DNA of 64,000 bases from Sphingomonas baiyangensis (GCF_005144715.1 NZ_SWKR01000002.1:1186146-1250145), one strand, 5' to 3'; positions 9,117 to 17,178 are shown, counted from the stretch's first letter. Translations and numbers: made by a program. The notes: generated from the sequence alone by a model not told the origin.

Positions 9117-9734
9117 TCAGCCCTTCGCCGCGGCGTAGCGCTCGGAAACCACGGCCCAGTCGACCACGTCCCACCACGCCTTGAGATAGGCGCCGCGGTC
9201 GTTGCGATAGGTAAGATAATAGGCGTGCTCCCACACGTCGTTGCCGAGCAGCGGGGTGCCGCGATCGGAGACGACGTCCATCAGCGGATTGTCCTGATTG
9301 GGCGTTGACGTGATCTTGAGCTTGCCGGCATCGTCGGCGATCATCCATGCCCAGCCCGAGCCGAACTGGCCCGCACCCTTGGTGTTGAACTCCTCCTTCA
9401 GCTTGTCGAGATCGCCGAAATCGCGACCGATCGCCTCGTGCAGCTCGCTCGACATCGCATCGGGCTTGCCGCCGTCGGGCGACATCGTCTTCCAGAAGAA
9501 GTCGTGGTTCCAGTAGCCGCCGCCATTGTTGCGTACCATCGCCGATGCCGACGAGATGCTGCCAAGGATTTCCTCGATCGACTTGCCGCCCAGACCGTCT
9601 TTCTCGACGCCCTCGTTGAGCTTGTCGGTATAGGCCTTGTGATGCTTGTCGTGGTGGAACGTCATCGTCTCCTTGTCGATCGTCGGTTCCAGCGCATCAT
9701 AGGCATAGGGCAGCGGCGGCAGTTCGAAGGCCAT
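9117..9734 (-). CDS. sodB: Iron (Fe/Mn family) superoxide dismutase
   Basis: The 205-residue enzyme dismutates superoxide to H2O2 and O2. Metal ligands are visible at about H27 (MTFHHDKHH), H77 (NNGGGYWNHDFFW), D166 and H170 (NDVWEHAYY). The GGGYWNHDFFW and FGSGWAW patches resemble the Fe-type, cytosolic subgroup; metal choice is inferred. No signal peptide is present. It is a single-gene unit ended by the strong terminator at 9050-9082, which suits an aerobic phototroph exposed to oxygen and light. Confidence 0.97.
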   Translation of the reverse strand: MAFELPPLPYAYDALEPTIDKETMTFHHDKHHKAYTDKLNEGVEKDGLGGKSIEEILGSISSASAMVRNNGGGYWNHDFFWKTMSPDGGKPDAMSSELHEAIGRDFGDLDKLKEEFNTKGAGQFGSGWAWMIADDAGKLKITSTPNQDNPLMDVVSDRGTPLLGNDVWEHAYYLTYRNDRGAYLKAWWDVVDWAVVSERYAAAKG

Positions 9735-9835
9735 CAGGTAGCTCCTTGCAAAAGGGGTTCGGCGAGGAAACGCCGCAGTCCCTCAATGGGTCCGGGCAAA
9801 TCGTTGCGCAACCGTCCCGTTGGCCGTGCACGCCA

Positions 9836-10840
9836 TCACAGCAGATCGTGGCGGCGCAGCGCATGGCGCAGCTGGTCGTAGGTCAGCCCCAGCGCCTCGG
9901 CGGTGGCGCGCTGGTTGTAGCGCTGCTCGGCCATCGCGCGCGTCAGCAGGCTGCGCTCATAAGCCTGCACACTCGCCTTGAAATCGCCGGCGACGGGGGT
10001 TTCGGGCTGGGGCTCTGCGGCAGCGGTCGCTGTCGGCTCGGCACGCGCGGCGGGTGCGGCCCCCGGCCGCCAGGGCGAATCGAACGGGTCGACCTGGATC
10101 GCGTCGATCGGCCCGTCACGCTCCCAGCGATATACCGCGCGCTCGACGGCGTTGCGCAGCTCGCGCACATTGCCCGGCCAGCGATGGTGTTGGAGCTGAT
10201 CGATCGCATGGCGGCCGAAGCCCGGCCAATCATGCCATCCGAGCTCGGCGGCCATGCGCCGGCCGAAATGCTCGGCCAGCACGAGGATATCGCCGGCGCG
10301 CTCGCGCAGCGGCGGCAGCGTGACCACCTCGAAGCTCAGCCGGTCGAGCAGGTCGGCGCGAAACGTGCCTTTCTCGACGCGCTCGGGCAGATGCTCGTTG
10401 GTGGCCGCGACGATGCGCACGTCGACGCGCAGCGGCCGCGAAGAGCCGATGCGCGTGATCTCGCCATATTCGACAGCGCGCAACAGCCGGTCCTGCGCGG
10501 CCATCGAGAGCGTGCCGAGCTCGTCGAGAAACAGCGTGCCGCGATCGGCTTCCTCGAAGCGGCCGGCGCGCGCCTTGGCGGCACCGGTGAATGCGCCTGC
10601 CTCGTGGCCGAACAGCTCGGCCTCGATCAGCGTCTCGGGCAGCGCCGCGCAGTTCATCACCACCAGCGGCTGGTCCCAGCGCGGGCTCAGGCGATGCAGG
10701 CGCTCGGCGACGAGTTCCTTGCCCGTCCCGCGCTCGCCGATGACGAGCACCGGCCGGTCGAGCGCAGCCGCGCGGCTGGCATGTTCGAGCACGTCGAGAA
10801 ACTCGCTCGACTCTCCGATAACGGGATTTGCACGTTCCAT
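9836..10840 (-). CDS. pspF: Sigma54-dependent activator PspF
   Basis: The 334-residue protein is an AAA+ enhancer-binding protein with no N-terminal sensor domain, as in PspF. Walker A GERGTGKE is at 35-42, the sigma54-contacting GAFTGA loop at 82-87, Walker B is GTLFLDELG, and WPGNVRELRNAVER is the sensor II region. A C-terminal Fis-like helix-turn-helix follows (NQRATAEALGLTYDQLRHAL). In the known system PspA holds PspF inactive until membrane stress. It is divergent from the psp operon, whose sigma54-type promoter lies 98 bp upstream of its start. Confidence 0.95.
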   Translation of the reverse strand: MERANPVIGESSEFLDVLEHASRAAALDRPVLVIGERGTGKELVAERLHRLSPRWDQPLVVMNCAALPETLIEAELFGHEAGAFTGAAKARAGRFEEADRGTLFLDELGTLSMAAQDRLLRAVEYGEITRIGSSRPLRVDVRIVAATNEHLPERVEKGTFRADLLDRLSFEVVTLPPLRERAGDILVLAEHFGRRMAAELGWHDWPGFGRHAIDQLQHHRWPGNVRELRNAVERAVYRWERDGPIDAIQVDPFDSPWRPGAAPAARAEPTATAAAEPQPETPVAGDFKASVQAYERSLLTRAMAEQRYNQRATAEALGLTYDQLRHALRRHDLL

Positions 10841-10937
10841 CGCCGCATCTGGCGCAAATCACCAATAGTTGGCAAGCGCCTCGCGCGCGCGTCGGTTGCC
10901 GTTCATGTAAATGGCAGATTACCGTCGATTTTCGATT

Positions 10938-10953
10938 TGGCACGCGCCCTGCA
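10938..10953 (+). promoter_or_regulatory. Sigma54 (-24/-12) promoter of the psp operon
   Basis: The sequence TGGCACGCGCCCTGCA has the invariant GG (10939-10940) and GC (10951-10952) exactly ten bases apart, matching TGGCAC-N5-TTGCW with one mismatch. It lies about 60 bp upstream of the TonB-domain gene and faces the psp genes. The roughly 95 bp between it and pspF would hold PspF upstream sites. Confidence 0.85.
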
Positions 10954-11012
10954 AAGCACTGGTCAGCCGCCACAGAGCGGCGAGAAAGAAGCCAAGGTTC
11001 AGGGAGAACCCA

Positions 11013-11513
11013 ATGTCGAACGAGAGCGCAAATGCCATTCGCCGCACTACCCTTGCCGCCATCGGCGCAGTCGCTGCCAGCATCACGATGCTCGGCGCCG
11101 CCGCTGGTCCGGTCAACGCAGCCGGCCCCGTCGGCACGGCGAACTGGAGCCGCAACGCCAGCCGTGTTCTCGGTGCCGAGCTTCGCACGCTCGATGCTGT
11201 GCCGTACGCGGTGCGGCGCAACGCAGCGGCGATCGTGACGGCGCGGTTCGATACGAACGGCCGTGTCGCCGATGTCATGCTAGTGCGCGGCACTGGCGAT
11301 GCCCGGCTCGATGCCGAGGCGATGCGCGCCGCACAGGCCGCCCGCCTGCCCCGCCTGCCGATTGCGCTGCGTGGCCGGAGCGTGGCGGTGCCGCTCGAGA
11401 TTTTCTTCGCCGACCCCGATCTCAATCCCGGCCGCGCCACCGTACGTGCGCAGACGCGGGCAGTGATGGCGGCCCGGCACCACGATGTTCCCGCCGGGCC
11501 GCCGCAAGGCTGA
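11013..11513 (+). CDS. Secreted TonB C-terminal-domain protein, first gene of the psp operon
   Basis: The start at 11013 follows AGGGAGAA. The 166-residue product has a signal-like N-terminus (Arg-Arg at 10-11, a hydrophobic stretch, and a plausible cleavage near VNAAGP about residue 37). It then has a TonB_C-like fold (about 70-135: AAAIVTARFDTNGRVADVML, LDAEAMRAAQAARLP, VPLEIFFAD). There is no long Pro-rich spacer or membrane anchor of a true TonB, so a role as a periplasmic TonB-like domain is more likely than energy transduction. It lies between the sigma54 promoter and pspA and should be induced with them. Its function is unknown. Confidence 0.8.
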   Translation: MSNESANAIRRTTLAAIGAVAASITMLGAAAGPVNAAGPVGTANWSRNASRVLGAELRTLDAVPYAVRRNAAAIVTARFDTNGRVADVMLVRGTGDARLDAEAMRAAQAARLPRLPIALRGRSVAVPLEIFFADPDLNPGRATVRAQTRAVMAARHHDVPAGPPQG

Positions 11514-11587
11514 CCGGTCCCTGCCGGGGCGGGTCCCCCAGCCCGCCTCGGCCTTTTGAAGACGCGATTGCACGAAGGAGTATAGCA

Positions 11588-12256
11588 ATGGGTATCTTTT
11601 CGCGGACCCGCGACATCATCGCGGCGAACATGACCGACCTGCTGGACAAGGCTGAGGATCCGGCGAAGATGATCCGCATGATCATCCTCGAGATGGAGGA
11701 GACGCTGGTCGAGGTTCGCGCATCCGCGGCGCGCACGATTGCCGACCAGAAAGAAATGCGCCGGCACATCGCCAAGCTCGAGAAGCTCCAGGAAAGCTGG
11801 ACCGAAAAGGCCGAGCTGGCGCTGTCGAAGGATCGCGAGGATCTGGCCAAGGCCGCGCTGGTCGAGCGCCAGAAGGCTGCCGACATGGCCGAGCAGCTCG
11901 TCGCCGAGATCGCCGTGCTCGACGATGCGCTGAAGGCCTCCGAAGCCGATATCGCCAAGCTGCAGAACAAGCTGCGCGAGGCGCGTACGCGGCAGAACTC
12001 GATCATGACGCGGCTCGAGAGCGCCAACAACCGCTACCGGATGCGCGAGATGCATTCGGGCGAGAAGGTGGCCGACGCGTTCTCGCGCTTCGACGTGCTC
12101 GAGCGCCGCGTCGATCTGGCCGAGGGGCGCGCCGACGCCGCCGGCATGGGCGGCGGCCCCAAGAGCCTCGAGGAGGAGATCGCCGAGCTGCGCTCGTCCG
12201 AAAAGGTCGATGCCGAGCTCGCCGCGCTCAAGGCGCGCATGAACAAGGAAGGCTGA
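11588..12256 (+). CDS. pspA: Phage shock protein A
   Basis: The 222-residue protein is the PspA/Vipp1 (ESCRT-III-like) type: MGIFSRTRDIIAANMTDLLD at the N-terminus (membrane-binding amphipathic helix), then EDPAKMIRMIILEMEETLVE and long coiled coils to about residue 185. It maintains the inner membrane under stress and inhibits PspF when idle. A strong ribosome site (GAAGGAG) lies before the ATG at 11588. A 74-bp gap separates it from the TonB-domain gene; pspB follows after one base. Confidence 0.97.
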   Translation: MGIFSRTRDIIAANMTDLLDKAEDPAKMIRMIILEMEETLVEVRASAARTIADQKEMRRHIAKLEKLQESWTEKAELALSKDREDLAKAALVERQKAADMAEQLVAEIAVLDDALKASEADIAKLQNKLREARTRQNSIMTRLESANNRYRMREMHSGEKVADAFSRFDVLERRVDLAEGRADAAGMGGGPKSLEEEIAELRSSEKVDAELAALKARMNKEG

Positions 12257-12257
12257 G

Positions 12258-12533
12258 ATGATGGAAGACATCCTGGTCCCCATCATGGTGTGCGGCATCC
12301 TGTTCGTGGGGATGCCGTGGATCATCCTCCACTATCTGACCAAGTGGAAACAGTCGCCCACGCTCACCGGCGAGGACGAGAAACTGCTCGACGAGCTGCA
12401 CCACATGGCGCGCCGCCTCGACGAGCGGATCGAGACGATCGAACGCATCGTCGCTGCCGACAACCCCGATTTCCGCCCCTCGGCCAAGCGCCCCGAGACG
12501 GATACCGACTACGACTACAGCAGGAGGAACTGA
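12258..12533 (+). CDS. pspB: Phage shock protein B
   Basis: The 91-residue protein has one N-terminal membrane helix (about residues 5-25, ILVPIMVCGILFVGMPWIIL) and a cytoplasmic coiled coil (EDEKLLDELHHMARRLDERI), as in PspB, which works with PspC to sense membrane stress and bind PspA. The tail is extended and acidic (ETDTDYDY). The sequence IETIERIVAADN resembles a motif shared by the downstream small proteins. A second ATG directly follows the first, so the start is uncertain by one codon. Confidence 0.93.
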   Translation: MMEDILVPIMVCGILFVGMPWIILHYLTKWKQSPTLTGEDEKLLDELHHMARRLDERIETIERIVAADNPDFRPSAKRPETDTDYDYSRRN

Positions 12534-12534
12534 T

Positions 12535-12915
12535 ATGTCCGCCAGCCGCACCAAGCTCTATCTCGACAAGCAGAACGGCAAGTGGATGGGCGTCTGCTCG
12601 GGCATCGCCGACTATACCGGGGTCGATGTCATCTGGGTCCGCGTCGGCGCGGTGATGCTCACCGTGCTCGGCGGCTTCCCCTGGACGCTGGTCGCCTATC
12701 TGATGATCGCCTGGATGGCGCCGCAGAAGCCCTATGGCCTCTACGAGACGCCCGAGGACCAGAAGTTCTGGCAGCGCGTGCGCTCGAACCCCAAGCGCTC
12801 GACCGCCGAGGTCCGCTCGAAGTTTCGCGACATCGATCGCCGGCTTGCCGAGATCGAGGGCTATTATGTGAGCCGCAACACCCGGCTCGCCGACGAGATC
12901 GACCGGCTGCGCTGA
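12535..12915 (+). CDS. pspC: Phage shock protein C
   Basis: The 126-residue protein has the PspC domain (LYLDKQNGKWMGVCSGIADYTGVDVIWVRV) and a long hydrophobic segment (VMLTVLGGFPWTLVAYLMIAWM, about 41-62), then a cytoplasmic coiled region. The C-terminus ADEIDRLR is almost the same as the tail of the small protein at 13598-13861 (ADEIERLR). PspC senses membrane damage with PspB. It starts one base after the pspB stop. Confidence 0.94.
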   Translation: MSASRTKLYLDKQNGKWMGVCSGIADYTGVDVIWVRVGAVMLTVLGGFPWTLVAYLMIAWMAPQKPYGLYETPEDQKFWQRVRSNPKRSTAEVRSKFRDIDRRLAEIEGYYVSRNTRLADEIDRLR

Positions 12916-12954
12916 GCAGCCGGGCCGACAAGAACAGAATAAGGGAGAAAAGAC

Positions 12955-13242
12955 ATGCAGTGGAGTTGGCTGGTCCCCGTCCTCATCGTGGGTTCGATCG
13001 CCGTCTGCACCGCCTTCACCACCTGGGTGAAGGCCCGCCACGGCTACCCGCTGGAGGACGACAACGGTAACGTCGTCCATCGCAGCGGCCCTGATGCCGA
13101 ACGCAAGATCGCGCTGCTGACGTCCGAGAACGAACGCCTGACCGGCCAGGTCGGCCGGCTCGAGGAGCGGATCGCGGTGCTTGAGCGCATCGCCACCGAT
13201 CCTGCCGAGCGGCTGGGCCGCGACATCGACGCGCTGCGCTGA
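12955..13242 (+). CDS. Small PspB-like membrane/coiled-coil protein 1
   Basis: The 95-residue protein has one membrane helix at about residues 4-22, then TTWVKARHGYPLEDDNGN, a coiled coil (KIALLTSENERLTGQVGRLE) and the tail LERIATDPAERLGRDIDALR. The segment TTW-K-R-GYPLE is repeated in the next gene, so the two look like tandem duplicates. The layout is that of PspB, but it is not PspB. It follows pspC by 39 bp with AGGGAG upstream of the ATG, in the same operon. No function is known; a role in Psp signalling is inferred from position. Confidence 0.8.
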   Translation: MQWSWLVPVLIVGSIAVCTAFTTWVKARHGYPLEDDNGNVVHRSGPDAERKIALLTSENERLTGQVGRLEERIAVLERIATDPAERLGRDIDALR

Positions 13243-13256
13243 GAGGGAACACGATC

Positions 13257-13586
13257 ATGGAAAGCGCCGACAAGGTCACCTTCCTCACTGCCCTGGCCCC
13301 CACGATCGCGATCGTCGGCGTGGCCGGCATGATCGGCTGGGTGTTCACCACCTGGCTCAAGATCCGCAACGGCTATCCGCTGGAAAATGGCTGGGGCAAA
13401 CCGCTCTATCCGCAGAAGAACGACGAGACGGTCGAGCGCGTCAAGCTGCTCAGTCAGGAGAATGCCCAGCTGCGCGCCGAGCTCGGCGCGGTCAAGGACC
13501 GGCTCGCCAATGTCGAGCGCATCGTCACCGACAGCGGCCACGGCCTCGATCGCGAGATCGAAGCGCTGCGCGGCCGGGCGAACTGA
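13257..13586 (+). CDS. Small PspB-like membrane/coiled-coil protein 2
   Basis: The 109-residue protein has a membrane helix at about residues 12-33 (APTIAIVGVAGMIGWVFTTW) followed by LKIRNGYPLENGWGKPLYPQ, a coiled coil and the tail VERIVTDSGHGLDREIEALR. It shares the TTW-K-R-GYPLE core and the ERI-TD...EI-LR tail with the gene just upstream, 14 bp away. It is probably a diverged tandem copy. No known domain beyond that. Confidence 0.8.
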   Translation: MESADKVTFLTALAPTIAIVGVAGMIGWVFTTWLKIRNGYPLENGWGKPLYPQKNDETVERVKLLSQENAQLRAELGAVKDRLANVERIVTDSGHGLDREIEALRGRAN

Positions 13587-13597
13587 AGGACAGGCCG

Positions 13598-13861
13598 ATG
13601 AACCCGATCATCATCCCCATGATGGCGCTCAGCATCCCCATCATCGCGCTGGTTTCCACCCTGATCGTCAAGCCGCTGCTCGAACAGCGCAGTCGGCGAC
13701 TGGAGATCGAAGCCAACGCCACCGCCGAGAAGGCGGCGCAATATGCAGCCCAGGTCGAGCGGCTCGAACAGCGCGTGCGCGTGCTCGAGCGGATCATCAC
13801 CGATCGCGGCATCGGCGTCGCCGACGAGATCGAGCGGCTGCGCGACGCGCCGCTCAACTGA
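13598..13861 (+). CDS. Small PspB-like membrane/coiled-coil protein 3
   Basis: The 87-residue protein has an N-terminal membrane helix (about residues 5-27, IIPMMALSIPIIALVSTLIV), a basic turn, a coiled coil (EKAAQYAAQVERLEQRVRVL) and the tail LERIITDRGIGVADEIERLR. The GYPLE box of the two upstream genes is missing, but the ERI-TD...EI-LR tail is kept, and ADEIERLR nearly equals the PspC C-terminus. It starts 11 bp after the previous stop. Function unknown. Confidence 0.78.
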   Translation: MNPIIIPMMALSIPIIALVSTLIVKPLLEQRSRRLEIEANATAEKAAQYAAQVERLEQRVRVLERIITDRGIGVADEIERLRDAPLN

Positions 13862-13902
13862 ACCATTTTCGCGAACGACATCGCACACAGGGACCAGCAA
13901 TC

Positions 13903-14142
13903 ATGCAAGACCCCCTCGTCTATCTCGCCATCGCCACCACCGCGCTCGCCGCGCTGGGGATGATGACCGCCGCGGCCCTTGCCGGCTGGCGCGGATGGCT
14001 GGCGCTCAAGCGCCACGAACTGAGCCTCGCCAGCGACGGCGGCGTGGCGCCGGCGGCATCGGCAGGCCAGCGCATCGAGATCGCCGACCTGAAGGAGCGG
14101 CTGCGCAAGCTCGAGGCGATCGCCGCCGGCGTCGACCTCTGA
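13903..14142 (+). CDS. Small membrane protein 4 at the end of the psp operon
   Basis: The 79-residue protein has one membrane helix (about residues 5-28), a basic stretch (GWRGWLALKRHEL) and a short C-terminal amphipathic helix (IEIADLKERLRKLEAIAAGV). The same helix-then-coil plan as its three neighbours suggests common origin, but the shared tail motif is weak here. It starts 41 bp after the previous stop. It closes the psp operon; sufE follows 61 bp later. Confidence 0.72.
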   Translation: MQDPLVYLAIATTALAALGMMTAAALAGWRGWLALKRHELSLASDGGVAPAASAGQRIEIADLKERLRKLEAIAAGVDL

Positions 14143-14203
14143 CGCGGATGACGGCCCGACGGGCGGGGTGACGCCGCCCGCCCCCGCGCCTATAGCGCGC
14201 GGA

Positions 14204-14614
14204 ATGACCAGCACGCTTGCCGACATCGCCGACGAATATGGCTTTCTAGACCCCGACGATCGCTACCGTCTGCTGATCGATCTGGGTCGCGCGCTCGAAC
14301 CGATGCCCGATGCGCTCAAGACCGATGCGACGCTGGTGCGCGGCTGTTCGGCATCGGTTTGGGTCTATCCCACGCTCCGAGATGATGGCGCGCTGCATTT
14401 CCTGGCCGACAGCAATGCCGCGATCACCAAGGGCATCATCGCGCTGGTCCTCGCCTCGGTGCAGGACGAGCAGCCGCACAAGATCCTTGCCACCGACGTC
14501 GGCGAGGCGCTCGCTCCGTTCGACCTCAAGAACCAGCTCAGCTCGAACCGCACGCAGGGCATTCCGAACATGATCGCGCTGATCCGCGAGACCGCCGCGC
14601 GCTACGCGGGCTGA
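14204..14614 (+). CDS. sufE: SufE family sulfur acceptor
   Basis: The 136-residue protein matches SufE: EYGFLDPDDRYRLLIDLGRAL, the active-site Cys in LVRGCSASVWVYPTL (about residue 48) and ADSNAAITKGIIALVL. SufE takes sulfur from a SufS-type cysteine desulfurase for Fe-S cluster assembly. The ATG at 14204 is chosen because family homology begins there; an in-frame GTG 36 bases earlier is possible. It is not next to suf genes; its partner could be encoded elsewhere. The last 13 bases overlap the convergent [2Fe-2S] gene. Confidence 0.93.
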   Translation: MTSTLADIADEYGFLDPDDRYRLLIDLGRALEPMPDALKTDATLVRGCSASVWVYPTLRDDGALHFLADSNAAITKGIIALVLASVQDEQPHKILATDVGEALAPFDLKNQLSSNRTQGIPNMIALIRETAARYAG

Positions 14615-14916
14615 TCGGCTTCCAGTCCGAGCGTGCGTGCCACGGTGCCAAGGTCGGTCGCCGGCGGCACCAGATGCCAGACGCGCGCATCGGCGCCGTT
14701 CAGCACCACCACCGCCCCCTTCGGGCACACGCCCATGCAGCGCGTCTCGACGATGCCGGCAGCACCCTTGCGGCCCTTGCGCAGCCCCAGATAGCGGCGC
14801 AGCGCCTTGGCGAGCGGCTTGCGTCCGTCGTCGCCGAACCCGCCGCCCAGCTTCTTCGAGCATTTGCCGCAGACGAGCACCATCGCCTGCCAGTTCGAGC
14901 GGACCTCGCGCTTCAT
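14602..14916 (-). CDS. Thioredoxin-like [2Fe-2S] ferredoxin-domain protein
   Basis: The 104-residue protein has four Cys in two pairs, VCGKC near residues 15-19 and RCMGVC near residues 60-65, spaced as in the thioredoxin-like [2Fe-2S] ferredoxin fold ((2Fe-2S) ferredoxin domain proteins). The tail GLEADQPA ends inside sufE on the opposite strand. Partner and role are unknown. The J-domain gene lies 7 bp upstream on the same strand, so the two are probably co-transcribed. Confidence 0.82.
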   Translation of the reverse strand: MKREVRSNWQAMVLVCGKCSKKLGGGFGDDGRKPLAKALRRYLGLRKGRKGAAGIVETRCMGVCPKGAVVVLNGADARVWHLVPPATDLGTVARTLGLEADQPA

Positions 14917-14923
14917 GCGGCGC

Positions 14924-15487
14924 TCATTCGCCGCCGGTAGCTTCGGGCCGCCACTGCCGCCGTTCCTCGGCCGCCTTCAGCACGTCCCACGCCGCCTGGA
15001 TGGCGCGAAAGCGCGTCGCGGCTTCGGCGTCGCCGGGGCGGATATCGGGATGATTGGCCTTGGCGAGCCGCCGCCAGGCGGTGCGGACCGCCTCGAACGC
15101 CATGTCGGGCTCGCATTCGAGCACCTCGAGCGCGCGCATCTCGTCGCGCGATCTCGATCCGTCGCCGGGACCGGCCCAGCCGTGATGGCGCGATTCGGCA
15201 TAGCCCGCCGACGTGCGGCGCTCGTCGGCCTCGCGCCGCGCCGCTTCCTCTGCGTCGAGTCCTTCGAAATAGTTCCAGCCGCGATTATATTCGGCGGCGT
15301 GCGTCTCGCAGAAATACCAGCGTTCGGGGCTGTTGGGCGATTTGGGTGCGGGCCGGTCGCCGGGCCGTTCGCAGCCCTCGCGGTCGCACAGTCGCACGCG
15401 CGCAGCCTCGCGCGAGGCCTCGTATCCGCGCCAGCGCGGGAAGCCCCAGTCGTTCGATCGGGTGGAACGTGCCATCGCCGTCGACAT
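14924..15487 (-). CDS. J-domain (DnaJ-like) protein
   Basis: The 187-residue protein has a C-terminal J domain (about 118-180) with RTAWRRLAKANHPDIRPGDAE, which includes the HPD tripeptide needed to stimulate DnaK ATPase. The N-terminal part holds WGFPRWRGYE and a small Cys/His set (LCDREGCE, WYFCETHAAEYNRGWNYF) that may bind zinc. There is no Gly/Phe region or DnaJ zinc centre, so it is a specialised J protein of the sphingomonad type. Start may be the ATG at 15487 or the second ATG at 15475. Confidence 0.87.
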   Translation of the reverse strand: MSTAMARSTRSNDWGFPRWRGYEASREAARVRLCDREGCERPGDRPAPKSPNSPERWYFCETHAAEYNRGWNYFEGLDAEEAARREADERRTSAGYAESRHHGWAGPGDGSRSRDEMRALEVLECEPDMAFEAVRTAWRRLAKANHPDIRPGDAEAATRFRAIQAAWDVLKAAEERRQWRPEATGGE

Positions 15488-15606
15488 AGGCTAGGCACGG
15501 CTCAACGCAAGCCGGGTGACGATACCGCTGTAATCCGCTATTGATCGAGGCTCGCAACAGCCCATATTTGTCTAACGCAGATCAACACCAACATAAGGGG
15601 TCCGGC

Positions 15607-17178
15607 TTGAGTAGGCCATTCGCAACCTGGCGGCAGGATGTGCCCGCCTCGATTGTCGTGGCGCTCGTCGCCCTTCCACTTTGTCTCGGTGTCGCGCTCG
15701 CCTCGGGCGCGCCGCTATTTTCAGGCCTGATCGCGGGCATCGCCGGCGGCATCGTCATCGGCTTCCTGTCGAAGTCGCCGCTGTCGGTCAGCGGCCCCGC
15801 CGCGGGCCTCACCGTGATCGTGTTCGCCGCTATCGAGCGGCTGCCGACCTACGAGGCGTTCCTGCTTGCCGTCGTGCTCGCGGGCGCCCTGCAGATCGCC
15901 TTCTCGTTCAGCCGCGGCGGTGTGCTCGCGGAGTTCGTGCCAACCTCGGTCATCACCGGCATGCTCTCGGCGATCGGCCTCATCCTCATCCTCAAGCAGT
16001 TCCCGCATGCCGTGGGCTATGACGGCGATCCCGAAGGCGATTTCACCTTTTTCCAGCCCGACGGCATGAACACCTTCTCCACCATGTGGTACGCCCTGAC
16101 TGACAGTTTCATCTGGGGTGCGGCCCTCATCGCGCTCGTCAGCCTCGTGTTCCTGTTCTGGTGGGATGCCAACAAGCCCAAGGACGGCTTCTTCCGCTAT
16201 GTCCCCGGACCGCTGGTGGTTGTGGTGGGCGCGGTGTTGCTCAACCAGCTTTTCGCCGGCGTCGCGCCTGCGCTCGCCATCGGGCAGACGCATCTGGTCG
16301 AAGTGCCGATCGCCACGTCGGTGACCGAGTTCGCCGGGTTGTTCACGTTGCCCGATTTCGGCTCGATCGCGCTGCCCGCGGTGTGGACCACGGCGATCAC
16401 GCTGGCCATCGTCGCGAGCCTCGAATCGCTGCTCAGCGTCAAGGCGGTCGACGAGCTCGATCCGCAGCGCCGCACGACCGACAAGAATCACGAGCTGCTC
16501 GCGCAGGGCGGCGGCAACATCGTGTCGGGCATGCTCGGCGGTCTGCCAGTCACCTCGGTGATCGTGCGATCGTCGGCTAACGTCGACGCCAATGCGGGCT
16601 CGAAGATGTCGACCATCCTGCACGGCTTCTGGTTGCTGCTGTCGGTCGCGCTGATCCCGACGGTGCTCAATCTCATCCCGCTGTCGGCGCTTGCCGCCAT
16701 CCTCATCCAGACGGGTTACAAGCTCGCCAAGCCTGCGCTTTTCCGCCAGTTCTGGAACCGCGGCTGGGGCCAGTTCATTCCCTTCGTCGCGACCATCCTG
16801 GCGATCCTGCTAACCGATCTGCTCGTCGGCATCTTGATCGGCCTCGCCATCGGCTTCGCCTTCGTCGTCGCGCGCAACTTTCGCCCGTCGGTGAGCTTCG
16901 TCGAGCATAATGGCAGCGTGATGGTACGCGCGCGGCGCAACCTGTACTTCATCCACAAATACGAGTTGCAGGCCGCGCTCAACCGCGTGCCCGACAACGC
17001 GGCCGTGGTGGTCGATCTCACCGCGACCGAATATGTCGATCCCGACAATATCGACGTCATCAATGCGTTCATCAAGAATGCCAGCTTCCGCGGCGTGACG
17101 GTGACGGTGCGCGGCGACCTGCCCGGTCGCAGCTCCTCGCAGATCAACGCGCCGACCAAGGAAGTGGTGTACGCATGA
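15607..17178 (+). CDS. SulP family anion (probable bicarbonate) transporter
   Basis: The TTG at 15607 has AAGGGG six bases upstream and gives a 523-residue protein starting SRPFATWRQDVPASIVVALV, the usual SulP opening. About 11-12 membrane segments follow, including the SulP signature (PLFSGLIAGIAGGIVIGFL, SVSGPAAGLTVIV). A cytoplasmic STAS domain starts at about residue 445 (NLYFIHKYELQAALNRV). The gene overlaps a beta-carbonic anhydrase by 4 bp, so bicarbonate is a likely substrate, as in known SulP-carbonic anhydrase pairs; sulfate cannot be excluded. Confidence 0.9.
   Translation: MSRPFATWRQDVPASIVVALVALPLCLGVALASGAPLFSGLIAGIAGGIVIGFLSKSPLSVSGPAAGLTVIVFAAIERLPTYEAFLLAVVLAGALQIAFSFSRGGVLAEFVPTSVITGMLSAIGLILILKQFPHAVGYDGDPEGDFTFFQPDGMNTFSTMWYALTDSFIWGAALIALVSLVFLFWWDANKPKDGFFRYVPGPLVVVVGAVLLNQLFAGVAPALAIGQTHLVEVPIATSVTEFAGLFTLPDFGSIALPAVWTTAITLAIVASLESLLSVKAVDELDPQRRTTDKNHELLAQGGGNIVSGMLGGLPVTSVIVRSSANVDANAGSKMSTILHGFWLLLSVALIPTVLNLIPLSALAAILIQTGYKLAKPALFRQFWNRGWGQFIPFVATILAILLTDLLVGILIGLAIGFAFVVARNFRPSVSFVEHNGSVMVRARRNLYFIHKYELQAALNRVPDNAAVVVDLTATEYVDPDNIDVINAFIKNASFRGVTVTVRGDLPGRSSSQINAPTKEVVYA

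Noticed and set aside
12955..13861. The small psp genes as a nucleotide repeat array
   Set aside because: Similarity is at protein level and limited to a core and tail motif; DNA copies are not repeated, and there are no regular spacers, so no CRISPR.
14150..14190. Hairpin CGGGCGG/CCGCCCG after the psp genes as a terminator
   Set aside because: There is no T tract after the stem on either strand, so it is not supported as an intrinsic terminator.
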